Source of the DNA: Planctomycetota bacterium
GTDB taxonomy: Bacteria; Planctomycetota; B15-G4
Reading direction: 5' to 3'
DNA length: 64,000 nt
NCBI GenBank assembly: GCA_029259715.1
Contig: JAJDEP010000009.1
Coordinates: 20,720-84,719 of the forward strand
Part shown: positions 45,406-54,600 of the stretch, one piece after another
Position numbering within the stretch: the stretch's first letter is position 1
Layout: every line of letters starts with the position of its first letter
Made by a program: the position numbers and the translations under genes
The notes under the pieces: model-generated
The model's input: the letters and a program-made list of their open reading frames with translations, nothing else
Told to the model about the DNA's origin: nothing
Database searches by the model: none

Positions 45406-47232
45406 GTGGAACGAAGCCAGAGCGGGACCAGCCATTCTAGGACCTGGAGGGCAGCGGCTCTCGCCATGATCCTGTGCGCGTTGGCCGCGCCCGGCGCCGA
45501 GGCGTCGGACGAGTCGGCGCCGGCCGCCAACGGGCGCGCCCTCGATCCCGGGCGGACCCTCGAGCTGTCCATCGAGCGCATGCACGACCTGTTCGATTGG
45601 GACGAGGCCGAGGAGCTGCTGCGCTCCCTCGATCCCGACTACCGCGTGCGCGGGAATGAGGCCTATCACCGCGGCCTGCAGAAGGTCTTCCTGCTGCTCA
45701 AGAGCGCGGGCTTCGCCGAGACGAGCAGTTCGGGCGACAGCCTCGAGCTGCTCGACCTCGGGCCGACGCGACCGGGCTGGACGCCCCGCTCGGCGACACT
45801 GCTGATCGAACACCCCGACGAGATCATGGTCTTGTCGTTCGAGGACGAGGGCGACATCGACCGGGTCTTCCTCTGCCCCAACAGTTTCCCGACCTCATCC
45901 GACGGCGTGGTGGCGCCGCTGGTGCGCTTCGAGCACGGCAAGCCCGTCGAGTCGTATGCGGGCACGGTGGTCTACGGCAACCTCCCGGTCGAGGACCTGT
46001 TCGAGCGGGCCGTGCAGCAGGGCCATGCGCTCGGCGTCGTGTCGTCATACATGCCCGGCTACAACGACAGCGACGACAACCCCTCCTCGATCCGCTACCA
46101 CGAGGTGCCCTACGATGCCGAGCGCCGCGGATTCGGCCTGAACCTCTCGCAGACCAAGCGCAACCTGGTCGAGCGGCTGTTGTCGAGCGGTCTGGTCTAC
46201 GTGCGCGTCTCCATCGACGCCCGCTTCAGCGAATCGAGGGGCCGCACGCTGGTGGCGCGCATCGCCGGCAGCGACCCCCAGGCGGGGACGGTGGTCTGCG
46301 CCACGACGGCCGACGAGCCGGGCGCCAACGACAACGCCTCGGGCATGGTCACGACGGCGGCCATGGCCGCGGGTTACCTGCGTGCCATCGCGGAGGGGCG
46401 CGTCGAGCGGCCCCGCCGCTCCATCACGTTCCTCTTCGGTCCCGAGATCGAGGGCAGCCGCGAGTGGCTCAAGACGGGTCCCGGGGCCGTCGACCTGGCC
46501 ATGGTCGTCGACATGGTCGGGCAGGACCCGGCCAAGACGGGCGCGGTCGCGCTGGTGGAGCGCATGCCCGATCCCGGCGCCATCTGGGATCGCCCGCCCC
46601 TCGACGCCCACTCGGAGTGGGGCCGGGGCGACGTGCGTGAGAGCGATCTGCAGGGTTCGTTCCTGAACGACTACGTCATGGCCGCGATGAACCTGCGCGC
46701 GGCGGGGACGGGCTGGAAGGTCCGCAGCAACCCTTACGAGGGCGGCAGCGACCAGGGCGAGTTCCTCGAGCGCGGCATCCCCTCGGTGCTGTTGTGGCAC
46801 TTCACCGACACCTACTACCACACGAGCCTCGACCGGCTGGAGATGGTCAGCCGCGAGGAGATGGGACACGTGGCGGCGGCCACCCTGGGTCTCGTGCACC
46901 ACTTCGCCCAGGCCGGCGGTGAGCGCGCCATCGAGGTGCTGGAGATCGTGATGGCCGCGGCGCGGCGGCGCCTCAACGTCGAGGCCGGCAATGCCCGCAG
47001 CTTCCTGGCCGTGCCGGCGGTGATGGACGACGAGGGGCAGCGCCAGCTCGTCCTCAACCGCGAGCGCCAGATCCTGCTGGCGTGGAGCCGCTGGTACCGC
47101 GAGGCGGTGCTCTCCATCGACAGCTTCGACCGCAGCCTCGGACACGAGCAGCGCACGGCCCTCGAGCAGGGCATCGACGCCGGTCTGCGCGAGCTGCGGG
47201 AGATCGAGCGCGAGGTGCTCGAGAGCCTCTAG
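45406..47232 (+). CDS. Exported M28-type peptidase-like protein with altered metal site
   Basis: The 608-residue protein has a signal peptide (RAAALAMILCALAAPGAEA), about 230 residues of N-terminal domain and an M28/DUF4910-like zinc peptidase domain. GANDNASGMVTTAAMAAGY, RRSITFLFGPEIEGS, VVDMVGQD and TYYHTSLDRLE correspond to the metal-site blocks. The expected His in the first block (CAH or SAH) is Thr here (CATTADEPG, about 298-305), so a zinc ligand is missing and activity is doubtful. A helical C-terminal region of about 100 residues follows. GGAGG lies upstream of the GTG start. An intact M28 homologue is encoded at 52965-54521. Confidence 0.78.
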   Translation: MERSQSGTSHSRTWRAAALAMILCALAAPGAEASDESAPAANGRALDPGRTLELSIERMHDLFDWDEAEELLRSLDPDYRVRGNEAYHRGLQKVFLLLKSAGFAETSSSGDSLELLDLGPTRPGWTPRSATLLIEHPDEIMVLSFEDEGDIDRVFLCPNSFPTSSDGVVAPLVRFEHGKPVESYAGTVVYGNLPVEDLFERAVQQGHALGVVSSYMPGYNDSDDNPSSIRYHEVPYDAERRGFGLNLSQTKRNLVERLLSSGLVYVRVSIDARFSESRGRTLVARIAGSDPQAGTVVCATTADEPGANDNASGMVTTAAMAAGYLRAIAEGRVERPRRSITFLFGPEIEGSREWLKTGPGAVDLAMVVDMVGQDPAKTGAVALVERMPDPGAIWDRPPLDAHSEWGRGDVRESDLQGSFLNDYVMAAMNLRAAGTGWKVRSNPYEGGSDQGEFLERGIPSVLLWHFTDTYYHTSLDRLEMVSREEMGHVAAATLGLVHHFAQAGGERAIEVLEIVMAAARRRLNVEAGNARSFLAVPAVMDDEGQRQLVLNRERQILLAWSRWYREAVLSIDSFDRSLGHEQRTALEQGIDAGLRELREIEREVLESL

Positions 47233-47243
47233 GCCTCAGGCCC

Positions 47244-47705
47244 TCAGCGGCGCTTCTTCTTCTTGCCCTTGCGTCGCTTGGCCTTGTCGGCGCGGCGCTT
47301 TTCGCCGGCCTCGTACTCGGCGACCCACTTGTCGCGGAAGGCGTCGAGCTCCGCGATGTTGTGGAACACCTCGCCCTGGGGGCCGTCGTAGTCACAGGAC
47401 TCGTCGGTGTAGTCGCGGCAGATCTGCGGACGGTTCTCGTAGTCCATGCACTTGTGGTCGTCGCCGAGCATGGTGCACTTGCTGTAGATCTGCAGGTACC
47501 AGTCGTCGTCGTCGACGAAGATCTGTACCCGCTCGTGGAGCATGTACCAGCGCAGGTTCTCGAAGTCGGAGGGCTCGTCCGGCGTGTCGATCTCGAGCGC
47601 AAAGTAGCGGCAGCAGAGGCCGATGCAGGCACCGCACTTGGTGTCCGCGAAGGGGTCGGCACTGCTCGGAGCGGGGAGGGGTGGCGTCTGCACGGTGATG
47701 GTCAT
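47244..47705 (-). CDS. YkgJ/UPF0153-type CxxCxxCC protein
   Basis: A 153-residue protein with a metal-binding Cys cluster: CGACIGLCCRYF near residue 24, CTMLGDDHKCMDYENRPQIC about 76-95, and a late Cys. These are the hallmarks of the zinc- or iron-chelating YkgJ family, whose role is unknown. The last 20 residues are almost all Lys/Arg, which may bind nucleic acid or a phosphorylated membrane. It is encoded 51 bases after the GT-C operon on the same strand. Confidence 0.85.
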   Translation of the reverse strand: MTITVQTPPLPAPSSADPFADTKCGACIGLCCRYFALEIDTPDEPSDFENLRWYMLHERVQIFVDDDDWYLQIYSKCTMLGDDHKCMDYENRPQICRDYTDESCDYDGPQGEVFHNIAELDAFRDKWVAEYEAGEKRRADKAKRRKGKKKKRR

Positions 47706-47755
47706 GCCGTCTTGAATGCCACGAAGTGGTCGATCGATCAACGGAGAATCGTGGC

Positions 47756-49900
47756 TCAGCGACCGAGGGCCTGCCGCGCGCGCTCGAGGTTGCGCAACAC
47801 GACCGGGTTGTCGGTTGCGAGGGCGCTCGCCCGCGTGAAGGCCGCCAGCGCCTCCGCGGGGCGGCCCGCCTGCAGCAGCAGGTTGCCGAAGTTGTTGTGC
47901 AATTCGACGCTGTCCACACCGGCATCGAGCGCCTGGCGGAAGCTGGCCTCGGCGTCTTCGAGCCGACCGAGGCGACGCAGGAAGCCGCCGCGTTGGACGA
48001 AGGCGAGGGGTTCGTCGGGATCGAAGGCCAGGCTGCGGTCGAGCAGCTCGACGGCCAGCTCCCCGTCGTCCTCCGAGCGCAGGTCTTGGGCAATGCGGGC
48101 GCAGGCAAAGGCCAGGGCCGGGCCCACGAAGGCCTCGGTGCCGGGCCGCGAGGGCAAGGCCCGCAGTTCGCGCCAACGCCGGTACAGCGCCTCGGGGGGC
48201 GCCGACTGCGGGTCGGCGAGTTCGGCCCCGGTGCGCAGGGACTCGGTGACCACGAGCAGCCGCCAGGCCTCGATCCCGGCCTCTTCAGAGCGCGGCGGGA
48301 GGTTGGCGAGCGAGAGGTCGAGCGCAGCGATCAGGGTCTTCCAGGCGGCGATGAAGAGCGGCGCCTGGCCGACCGCCCGGCGGGCGGCCGTCACCGCCCG
48401 GTCCCGGTGCCCGGCGGCCTCGGCCGCGGGGGCGTCGCGGGCGCTCTGGATCTCGATGGTGGCGTAGTTCACCCACGCGCTGTGCTCGACGTCCATCTCA
48501 CCGGTGAGCGGGTCGGGGAGCAGGGGCAGGCGCCCCGCGAGGAGGGCCGCGACGGTGACGACGACCAGGGCCACCTTGCGGCCGGTGGCGCCGGGCGTGG
48601 TGAGGCGCCGGGCGATGAGGGCGACGCCGCCGGCGGCGAGGATCCAGAGGCACGGCGCGGCCGTCAGCCGGTAGCGGCCCATGACATAGAACAGGCCCAG
48701 GGTGAGGGCCACCGAGAGCACGCCGCCCCGCAGGACCCACGACGACGCCCCGCGCCACGGCAGCAGCAGCAGGCCGAGCAGGGCCAGCGGCCCGATGAAG
48801 CGGAAATCGCACAACGCCGACGCCAGCCAGAACACCTTGCCCCTGAAGAAGGGCCAGTCCTTCACGTCGCCCGGTTCCTTGCCGTGGAACAGGTGCGCCA
48901 GTTTCCACGCGGTGCGCTGGACGGCGACGCCCGGTCGATCGGTGACGCGGCGCCACCACTCACCGGTCCACCAGGCGGAGACCTCGTGGCTCGCCAGTGG
49001 ACGCCCGGCCCCGGCCTCCGCGAGGGCGATGGCGTCGGCCTCCTCGTAGCGGGCGTCGCCCCGCGCGGCTCTCAGCGGTTCGTAGTAGACGCCGCGCCGG
49101 GGGTCGTCGACGTCCGGTTGGCCCAGGGCGAGGTTGGTGCCGGCCTGATAGGTGGTGAGCACGCGATCGCCCCGCTCGATGTTGTGCAGCGTCGCCGGGA
49201 GCACCGCCGCGAGGGCTCCGAAGGCCAGGGCGACGGCGGCCGAGACGGCCGGCCGTCGGCGCAGCAGCAGCGAGGCGCCCACCAGGCCGCCCAGCAGGTA
49301 GACGTTCCCGCGCAACAGGACGCCGAGCCCGAGGACGACGCCGAGCACGCCGGCATCGGACAGGCGCGGCCGGGTCTGCCCGAGCAGCCGGTGCCAGAGC
49401 AGCAAGACGAGGGTGAACACGACCAGTCCCGCCGACGCTTTCAGCAACATGGCTTCGTGGAAGACGAGCGGTCCGCTCACGGCCGCCAACAGCCCCGCGC
49501 CGAGCCCCTCCGCTCTCCCGAGGCAGCGCGCGCCGAGCATGGCGACCAGCACGCACAGCAACACGCCGAGGCCGTGCTGCGCGACGATGACGGCCCGGTG
49601 CACCCCGGCCATGGGGATCACGTTGGGGTCGCCGCTCACCGGCGGCGGCGGCGCGAGGGCATACACCCGGCCCAGCACCCACGGGTACAGCGGCTCCTGG
49701 TAGAAGGCCCGCTCGCGCTGCGGCCCACCGGCGGCGAAGTCGCGGGCCTGGCTGTCGTAGGCCCGTTCGTCGCCCAGCAGGTGGCGCGACATGACGCCCA
49801 CGGGGCCCTCGTCGGCGCCCAGCTGCACGGCCCAGCCGATGCGCACCAATGCCGCCACACAGGCGACGAAGAGCAGCTGGCGGGGGCCCAGGCTCGTCAT
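47756..49900 (-). CDS. GT-C-type membrane protein with C-terminal TPR domain
   Basis: The 714-residue protein has roughly a dozen membrane segments (about 1-450). The first extracytoplasmic loop reads AYDSQARDFAAGG, and later loops include EPLYPWVLG. A soluble TPR-like part makes up the rest, with LAFDPDEPLAFVQRGGFLRR and ELHNNFGNLLLQAGRPAEAL. This is the layout of GT-C glycosyltransferases of the ArnT/PMT kind with a TPR tail. Donor and acceptor are unknown. The ATG overlaps the stop of the preceding gene by four bases. Confidence 0.8.
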   Translation of the reverse strand: MTSLGPRQLLFVACVAALVRIGWAVQLGADEGPVGVMSRHLLGDERAYDSQARDFAAGGPQRERAFYQEPLYPWVLGRVYALAPPPPVSGDPNVIPMAGVHRAVIVAQHGLGVLLCVLVAMLGARCLGRAEGLGAGLLAAVSGPLVFHEAMLLKASAGLVVFTLVLLLWHRLLGQTRPRLSDAGVLGVVLGLGVLLRGNVYLLGGLVGASLLLRRRPAVSAAVALAFGALAAVLPATLHNIERGDRVLTTYQAGTNLALGQPDVDDPRRGVYYEPLRAARGDARYEEADAIALAEAGAGRPLASHEVSAWWTGEWWRRVTDRPGVAVQRTAWKLAHLFHGKEPGDVKDWPFFRGKVFWLASALCDFRFIGPLALLGLLLLPWRGASSWVLRGGVLSVALTLGLFYVMGRYRLTAAPCLWILAAGGVALIARRLTTPGATGRKVALVVVTVAALLAGRLPLLPDPLTGEMDVEHSAWVNYATIEIQSARDAPAAEAAGHRDRAVTAARRAVGQAPLFIAAWKTLIAALDLSLANLPPRSEEAGIEAWRLLVVTESLRTGAELADPQSAPPEALYRRWRELRALPSRPGTEAFVGPALAFACARIAQDLRSEDDGELAVELLDRSLAFDPDEPLAFVQRGGFLRRLGRLEDAEASFRQALDAGVDSVELHNNFGNLLLQAGRPAEALAAFTRASALATDNPVVLRNLERARQALGR

Positions 49901-51486
49901 GGGCGCACGAAGATGGCCAGGTCGCTGTGGACCGGGCTGTCGACGGTCACCGAGCGGTCGACGTGGAACGTCCGCGCACGCCGCGTGAGACCGAAGAAGC
50001 TGGCCATGCGGTCGCCGGACTCCTCGAGGTAGGCCATGACCTCGGCATGACGGCGCGGGTCGTTGCCGAGGGCCCTCCGCAGCGACTCCAACTCGGGGCC
50101 GGCGTGGTTGAGGGCGTACTGCAACGGGAAGCAGACCAGGGCATCGGGCTGTCGGCGCGCGAGCAGTTCGATGATGCCGCCCTCGTCACCGCGCCAGATC
50201 AGGCCCGCGAGCTCGGTGTTGTTGTTGCCCCAGGTGTCGAGCACCTCGCGACGCCCGAAGTACTTCACCGCGCCCGCGTCGTGGGTGGCGACGAGGGCGT
50301 CGGTGGGCAGGTTCGCGTCGATCCACCGTCCGGCGGCCACGTTCTGTGCCTCGACCTGGGCGCACTGGTCGGAGAAGCGTTGCCGCAACCGGTCCGCGTG
50401 GCCGGGCAGGTGCCGGGCGCAGACGAGCACCACAACGAGCGGGCCGAGCAGCATGGCGGCGGCGCCGGGTCGACAGAACAACCCGGCGTAGCCCGTGCGC
50501 ACGAGGGAGCCGAGCCCGGCCGTGGCCACGCTCAACAGCAGCGGCCAGGCGAGCAGGGCGTAGCGTTGCCCGTAGAACAGCACGTAGGGGGTCTCGTCGG
50601 CGCTCAGCTGCAGGGGGCGGGTCAGCAGCACGGCCCCGAGCAAGAGCAGGGCCATGCCGACCTGGAGCGTGCCGAGCAGGCGCATGCCCCCGTCGAGGGC
50701 GATGGCGCCGGCCAGCAGCAGCATGGGCAGCGACCAACCCCACCCGGAGTCGCGCAGCAGCGCCAGCAGGGTCGGGACGAGCGCCCCCGGGTCGAAGACC
50801 AGGTCCGCCTTCATGACCACGGTGTTGGGGAACGGCAGCCCGGTGACCACGGCGCAGTAGGCGGCCCACGGCAGCACGAGCAGGCCGAAGCGCCACAGCA
50901 TCGGCAGCAGGGCGGAGCGTTGCCAACGCAGGTAGACCAGCGCGGCCACCACCAGCACGAGACCCTCGGGGCGGGTGAGCACGAGCAGGCCGCACATCCA
51001 GCCCGTGCGGCGGGCGTCGCGGTCGAGCAGGGCCGCCACGAGCATCAGGGTGAGCATCCCGAACAGGGGCAGCTCCATGCCGCTGAACCGCCCGAAGACG
51101 TTGAGCGGGTCGATCAACATGAACAGCCCGGCAAAGGCCGCCGGCCAGCGACCCGCCCGCCCGTTGAGCTTGAAGGCGGCGACGGCCATGCCGAGCCCGG
51201 CCAGCCCGCCCAGCAGGCGCGCGCCGAGATCCGGCCGCCACAGGCTGCCGAACAAGGGGCCGGCCCACTCCGAGAGGGCCAGCAAGGCGGTCCAGAGCGG
51301 CGCCGTGACACCCGCCTCGAGCCGGCCGGTGTTGTAGGCGAAGACCTCGCCGAGCGCGAAGGCGCGGGCGTAGACGAGGTGGACCCAGGCGTCATCCAAC
51401 GGGAGCCCGATCGAGGCGTCACCGAGGAACCACCAGGCCGTCAGCACGCTCGTGACGGAGAGCACGACGAGAGCGCGCCAGGACAT
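49897..51486 (-). CDS. GT-C-type polytopic membrane protein
   Basis: The 529-residue product has about 11 membrane helices and an extracytoplasmic C-terminal region of about 140 residues. The first loop carries GLPLDDAWVHLVYARAFALG, where Asp-Asp is the typical GT-C acidic motif. TGRLEAGVTAPLWTALLAL and RFSGMELPLFGM follow. The C-terminal part includes NVAAGRWIDANLPTDALVATHDAGAVKYFG, reminiscent of periplasmic domains in arabinosyl/mannosyl transferase-like proteins. Substrates are unknown. It is upstream of, and coupled to, the TPR-tailed GT-C gene. Confidence 0.82.
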   Translation of the reverse strand: MSWRALVVLSVTSVLTAWWFLGDASIGLPLDDAWVHLVYARAFALGEVFAYNTGRLEAGVTAPLWTALLALSEWAGPLFGSLWRPDLGARLLGGLAGLGMAVAAFKLNGRAGRWPAAFAGLFMLIDPLNVFGRFSGMELPLFGMLTLMLVAALLDRDARRTGWMCGLLVLTRPEGLVLVVAALVYLRWQRSALLPMLWRFGLLVLPWAAYCAVVTGLPFPNTVVMKADLVFDPGALVPTLLALLRDSGWGWSLPMLLLAGAIALDGGMRLLGTLQVGMALLLLGAVLLTRPLQLSADETPYVLFYGQRYALLAWPLLLSVATAGLGSLVRTGYAGLFCRPGAAAMLLGPLVVVLVCARHLPGHADRLRQRFSDQCAQVEAQNVAAGRWIDANLPTDALVATHDAGAVKYFGRREVLDTWGNNNTELAGLIWRGDEGGIIELLARRQPDALVCFPLQYALNHAGPELESLRRALGNDPRRHAEVMAYLEESGDRMASFFGLTRRARTFHVDRSVTVDSPVHSDLAIFVRP

Positions 51487-51658
51487 GTCCGGAAGGCTAG
51501 CAAACCCCGCTTGTGGTAGGGTTCGCGGCGTACACACCGCAGACCCGGGAAAGGCTGCGGCGCCGGGGAATGGACCTGGGAATTCCCCGGAGACCTACGG
51601 TGGCGACGGTCGACCACCGACGCGGTTTCTCCCTGCGACTCCCCGCCACCGTCCGATC

Positions 51659-52819
51659 ATGCGTCGCCTCTTCGTCATCGTCGCGACCATCCTGCTGGTC
51701 ATGGTCGGAGTCTGGCTCGCCAGCAAGCCCATCGCCCGCATCGCCTTGGGGCCCGGCGAGGAGCTGGTCGCCCGGACCGGCGTCGACCGGCTCCTGGTGG
51801 GGGACGGCAAGGGTCGTTGGTTCGCCTTCTCGTCGGCCGCCCGCGGCGCCGGCGACGGCATCGCGCTCGGCGCCCTGAAGGGCCGGCCCGTCATCGATGC
51901 CGCCGGCGGGGTCTGGGCCCGGTCCGGCGCGGACGTGTCGCACTGGACGCCGGCCGCGACCACGATCCATGCGCTCGACCTGCCTGAGCAGGCGCGCCTG
52001 CTCGGCGCCCCGGGCGATGGGGCGCTCCTGCTGGTCAATCCTCTCGAGGGGCTCGTGGTCGAAGAGCTGGTGCTCGGCGACGAGGCCGATGCTCCCGCGC
52101 AGCGGCGACCCGTCACGGCCGACGGCCGCAACGCCACCGTCGTGGATCCTTCGCTGGTGGTGTGCAGCCCGTGGTCCGAGGCCTTCGCGAATCCCACGCC
52201 CGCGGGTTGGGAAGCCTGGACCCGGTCGCACGAGACCGGCCGTTGGCGCGTCGTGATGGCCAAGGAACACACCAAGCCCGGCGCCGTCTTCACCCCGGAC
52301 GGCGAGCACCTGATCCTGCAGGGCCGCATCGACGGGCTGTGGCTGCTCGACCTGGAGCAGGGCCGCCTCGAATTCATGGGCGACGGCAACCTCGGTCGGT
52401 CGCGGCGGGTCGCCAACGACATGGCCTTCGTGCGCGGGGAAGCGCCGGTGTTGTTCGTCGGCCAGTGGACGCTCGACCGCCGCCTGCACGTGACCAGCTC
52501 ACACCTGGGGGGCGGAGGGCGTTACCAACCGAAGGTCGGGCTCTTTCATGACTACGCCCCCGTGCTCTCCTGGGACGGCAGCCTGCTCGTGTACCTTCAA
52601 GGCGAGTTCGACGAGCAGGGCGACGAGCCCTTCGACGAGGCGATCTACTGCATGGACCGCACCAAGCCCGAGAAGCCTGCCGTCTTCGTCGATGGTCGTC
52701 CCGGCGGACGCTCGGCCCAGGGACCGGTCTTCTTCGGTCGGACGGCCTCGTTCGTCTACATCGCCGACGGCGAAGTGCGCGGAGTCGCCGTGGACCGTCC
52801 CCTGCAGACCCCGCCCTGA
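51659..52819 (+). CDS. Membrane-anchored beta-propeller-like protein
   Basis: A 386-residue protein with an N-terminal anchor (LFVIVATILLVMVGVWLA), then beta-rich repeats such as GRWFAFSSA, DGEHLILQGRIDGLWLLDLE and VLSWDGSLLVYLQG. The pattern is of a WD40/PD40-like propeller, but no family is certain. The upstream frame is open to 51452, but the Arg/Pro-rich extension is not protein-like. The ATG at 51659 directly precedes a basic dipeptide and the hydrophobic core. It is divergent from the GT-C operon. Function unknown. Confidence 0.6.
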   Translation: MRRLFVIVATILLVMVGVWLASKPIARIALGPGEELVARTGVDRLLVGDGKGRWFAFSSAARGAGDGIALGALKGRPVIDAAGGVWARSGADVSHWTPAATTIHALDLPEQARLLGAPGDGALLLVNPLEGLVVEELVLGDEADAPAQRRPVTADGRNATVVDPSLVVCSPWSEAFANPTPAGWEAWTRSHETGRWRVVMAKEHTKPGAVFTPDGEHLILQGRIDGLWLLDLEQGRLEFMGDGNLGRSRRVANDMAFVRGEAPVLFVGQWTLDRRLHVTSSHLGGGGRYQPKVGLFHDYAPVLSWDGSLLVYLQGEFDEQGDEPFDEAIYCMDRTKPEKPAVFVDGRPGGRSAQGPVFFGRTASFVYIADGEVRGVAVDRPLQTPP

Positions 52820-52878
52820 GCCCCACCCTGATCAACGGCGCTCACGCCTGCACGTCACGTCGCCCAAGCGCCCGAGCG

Positions 52879-52905
52879 CCCCCGCGCCCCCGCGCCCCCG
52901 CGCCC
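52879..52905 (-). other. G-quadruplex-type motif, minus strand
   Basis: Four cytosine runs on the plus strand (52879-52883, 52887-52891, 52895-52899 and 52903-52905) are separated by three-base GCG loops, so the minus strand reads as four guanine runs with short CGC loops. This meets the canonical G3+N1-7 rule. It lies 60 bases before the M28 peptidase start, in the 145-base gap after the propeller gene. High overall GC makes chance occurrence possible. Confidence 0.5.
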
Positions 52906-52964
52906 GATCGTCAACACACCCGCACATCAACACGCCCGCACAACCCGAGGAGTCGGACCGGCTC

Positions 52965-54521
52965 ATGAAGACCCGTTTGAGATGCCCCGCCTTCGCCTTC
53001 GCGTGCGTGTCGGCCGCCGTGTTCTGGAGCACCTCCGTCCCGGTCGCGATCGCGCAGTGGTCCGACGGGCCGGTCATCGAGCGCACCATCGATGCCCACC
53101 TCGACTTCCTGGCCAGCGATGCCCTGGGCGGCCGGGAGACGGGCACGCGGTACGGCGACATCACGGCGCGCTACATCGCGGCGTGCCTGCAGGCGTCCGG
53201 ACTCGAGCCGGCCGGTGCGGACGGCACCTATCTCCAGCCCTATGACCTCTCCTCGTCCCGGCTGATGCAGGAGGCCTGCGAGCTGAGTGCGGCGGTCGCC
53301 GTCGATTCCCTCGCCTTCACGGCAGGGACGGACTACGCCCTGAGGGGTTACGGGCGGGGCGGTTTCTCGCTGGCCGCCGGCGCGACCTTCGTGGGTTATG
53401 GCCGTCGTGATGGGGAGGCCGGCATCGACGACTACGCCGGTGTCTCGGTGGAAGGACGTCTCGTGGTGGCTCTCGACGGCTCGCCGAGCGGCCCGTCGGG
53501 CACGCTCAGTTGGCGCAGCCGTCGCGAGGCGGCCCAGGCGCTGGGCGCAGCCGGGTTGCTGGTCATCATCGACCCCGAGTCGCGCTCGTCGACGCGCTCC
53601 TTCAACTACCTCACCCAGATGATGGGCAATCAATCGCTCGAGTTGTGGGCGGATGAGGAGCCGGGCTTCCCGTTCGTCGCCATGACGTCGGAGGCCGCGC
53701 GGCGCCTGCTTGGTGCCGGAGGCGTCGACCTCGACACCGAATGGCGCGTGCGGCGCGGCGGCCAGGTGAAGCCGGCCAAGAACCTGCGGGAGGTGCGCGT
53801 CCGGTTGACGGCACCCGTGTCGAGCGAGCGCCTCGTAGCTCAGAACGTGGCGGCCATGATCCGGGGCAGCGATCCGCTGCTCGCCGACGAGGTGGTGGTC
53901 ATGTCGGCGCACATGGACCACATCGGCACGACGGAGAGCGGCGTCATCAACAACGGCGCCGACGACAACGCCTCGGGCACCACCACGCTGCTCACGGTGG
54001 CGGAGGTCTTGGCGTCCGGGCCGGCGCCGCGGCGCTCGGTGCTCCTGCTCGCCGTCTCTGGGGAGGAGAAGGGCCTGCTCGGATCGGAGCACTGGGTGTC
54101 CCAGCCGACCGTGCCCCTCGAACGCATCATCGGCAACATCAACATCGACATGGTGGGGCGCAACGCACCCCACGTCATCGGGGCCACGCCGTCGCCGACC
54201 CACGCCGACTACAACACGCTGGTGACCCGCGCGGTCGAGCTGGCTCCCGAGGTGGGCCTCACGGTGGAATGGGTGGTCGGCGCCGAGGGCGTCCGGCGGC
54301 GGGTCGACCAGTACTACCAGCGCTCCGACCACGCCAACTTCGCCCGGGTCGGCATCCCGGTCGTGTTCTTCTTCTCGGGGGAGCACGAGGACTACCACCA
54401 GCCCACCGACACGGCCGACAAGATCGACCGGGGGAAACTGGGCCGCATGGTGCGGTTCATCGCCAACCTGGTGACGGCGGTGGCCAACGACGACCAGAGG
54501 CCGAGCAAGATCGAGCCCTGA
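52965..54521 (+). CDS. Exported M28 family metallopeptidase (aminopeptidase-like)
   Basis: A 518-residue secreted peptidase with a signal peptide (about 1-30). A PA-like inserted domain (about 100-290) and an M28 catalytic domain follow. The zinc-site residues are complete: His316 and Asp318 in SAHMDHIG, Asp333 in GADDNASG, Glu367 and Glu368 in SGEEKGLLGS, Asp395 in NIDMVGRN and His478 in HEDYHQPTDT. It should release N-terminal residues from peptides in the periplasm or outside. The ATG at 52965 follows GAGGAG at a rather long 14-base spacing. Confidence 0.92.
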   Translation: MKTRLRCPAFAFACVSAAVFWSTSVPVAIAQWSDGPVIERTIDAHLDFLASDALGGRETGTRYGDITARYIAACLQASGLEPAGADGTYLQPYDLSSSRLMQEACELSAAVAVDSLAFTAGTDYALRGYGRGGFSLAAGATFVGYGRRDGEAGIDDYAGVSVEGRLVVALDGSPSGPSGTLSWRSRREAAQALGAAGLLVIIDPESRSSTRSFNYLTQMMGNQSLELWADEEPGFPFVAMTSEAARRLLGAGGVDLDTEWRVRRGGQVKPAKNLREVRVRLTAPVSSERLVAQNVAAMIRGSDPLLADEVVVMSAHMDHIGTTESGVINNGADDNASGTTTLLTVAEVLASGPAPRRSVLLLAVSGEEKGLLGSEHWVSQPTVPLERIIGNINIDMVGRNAPHVIGATPSPTHADYNTLVTRAVELAPEVGLTVEWVVGAEGVRRRVDQYYQRSDHANFARVGIPVVFFFSGEHEDYHQPTDTADKIDRGKLGRMVRFIANLVTAVANDDQRPSKIEP

Positions 54522-54600
54522 TCGGTCGATGAACCACGATCGGCCGCCGCGCGGGCCCGATCACCCAACAGGCGCCTCCACGCAAGGGTATCCTGCACAC

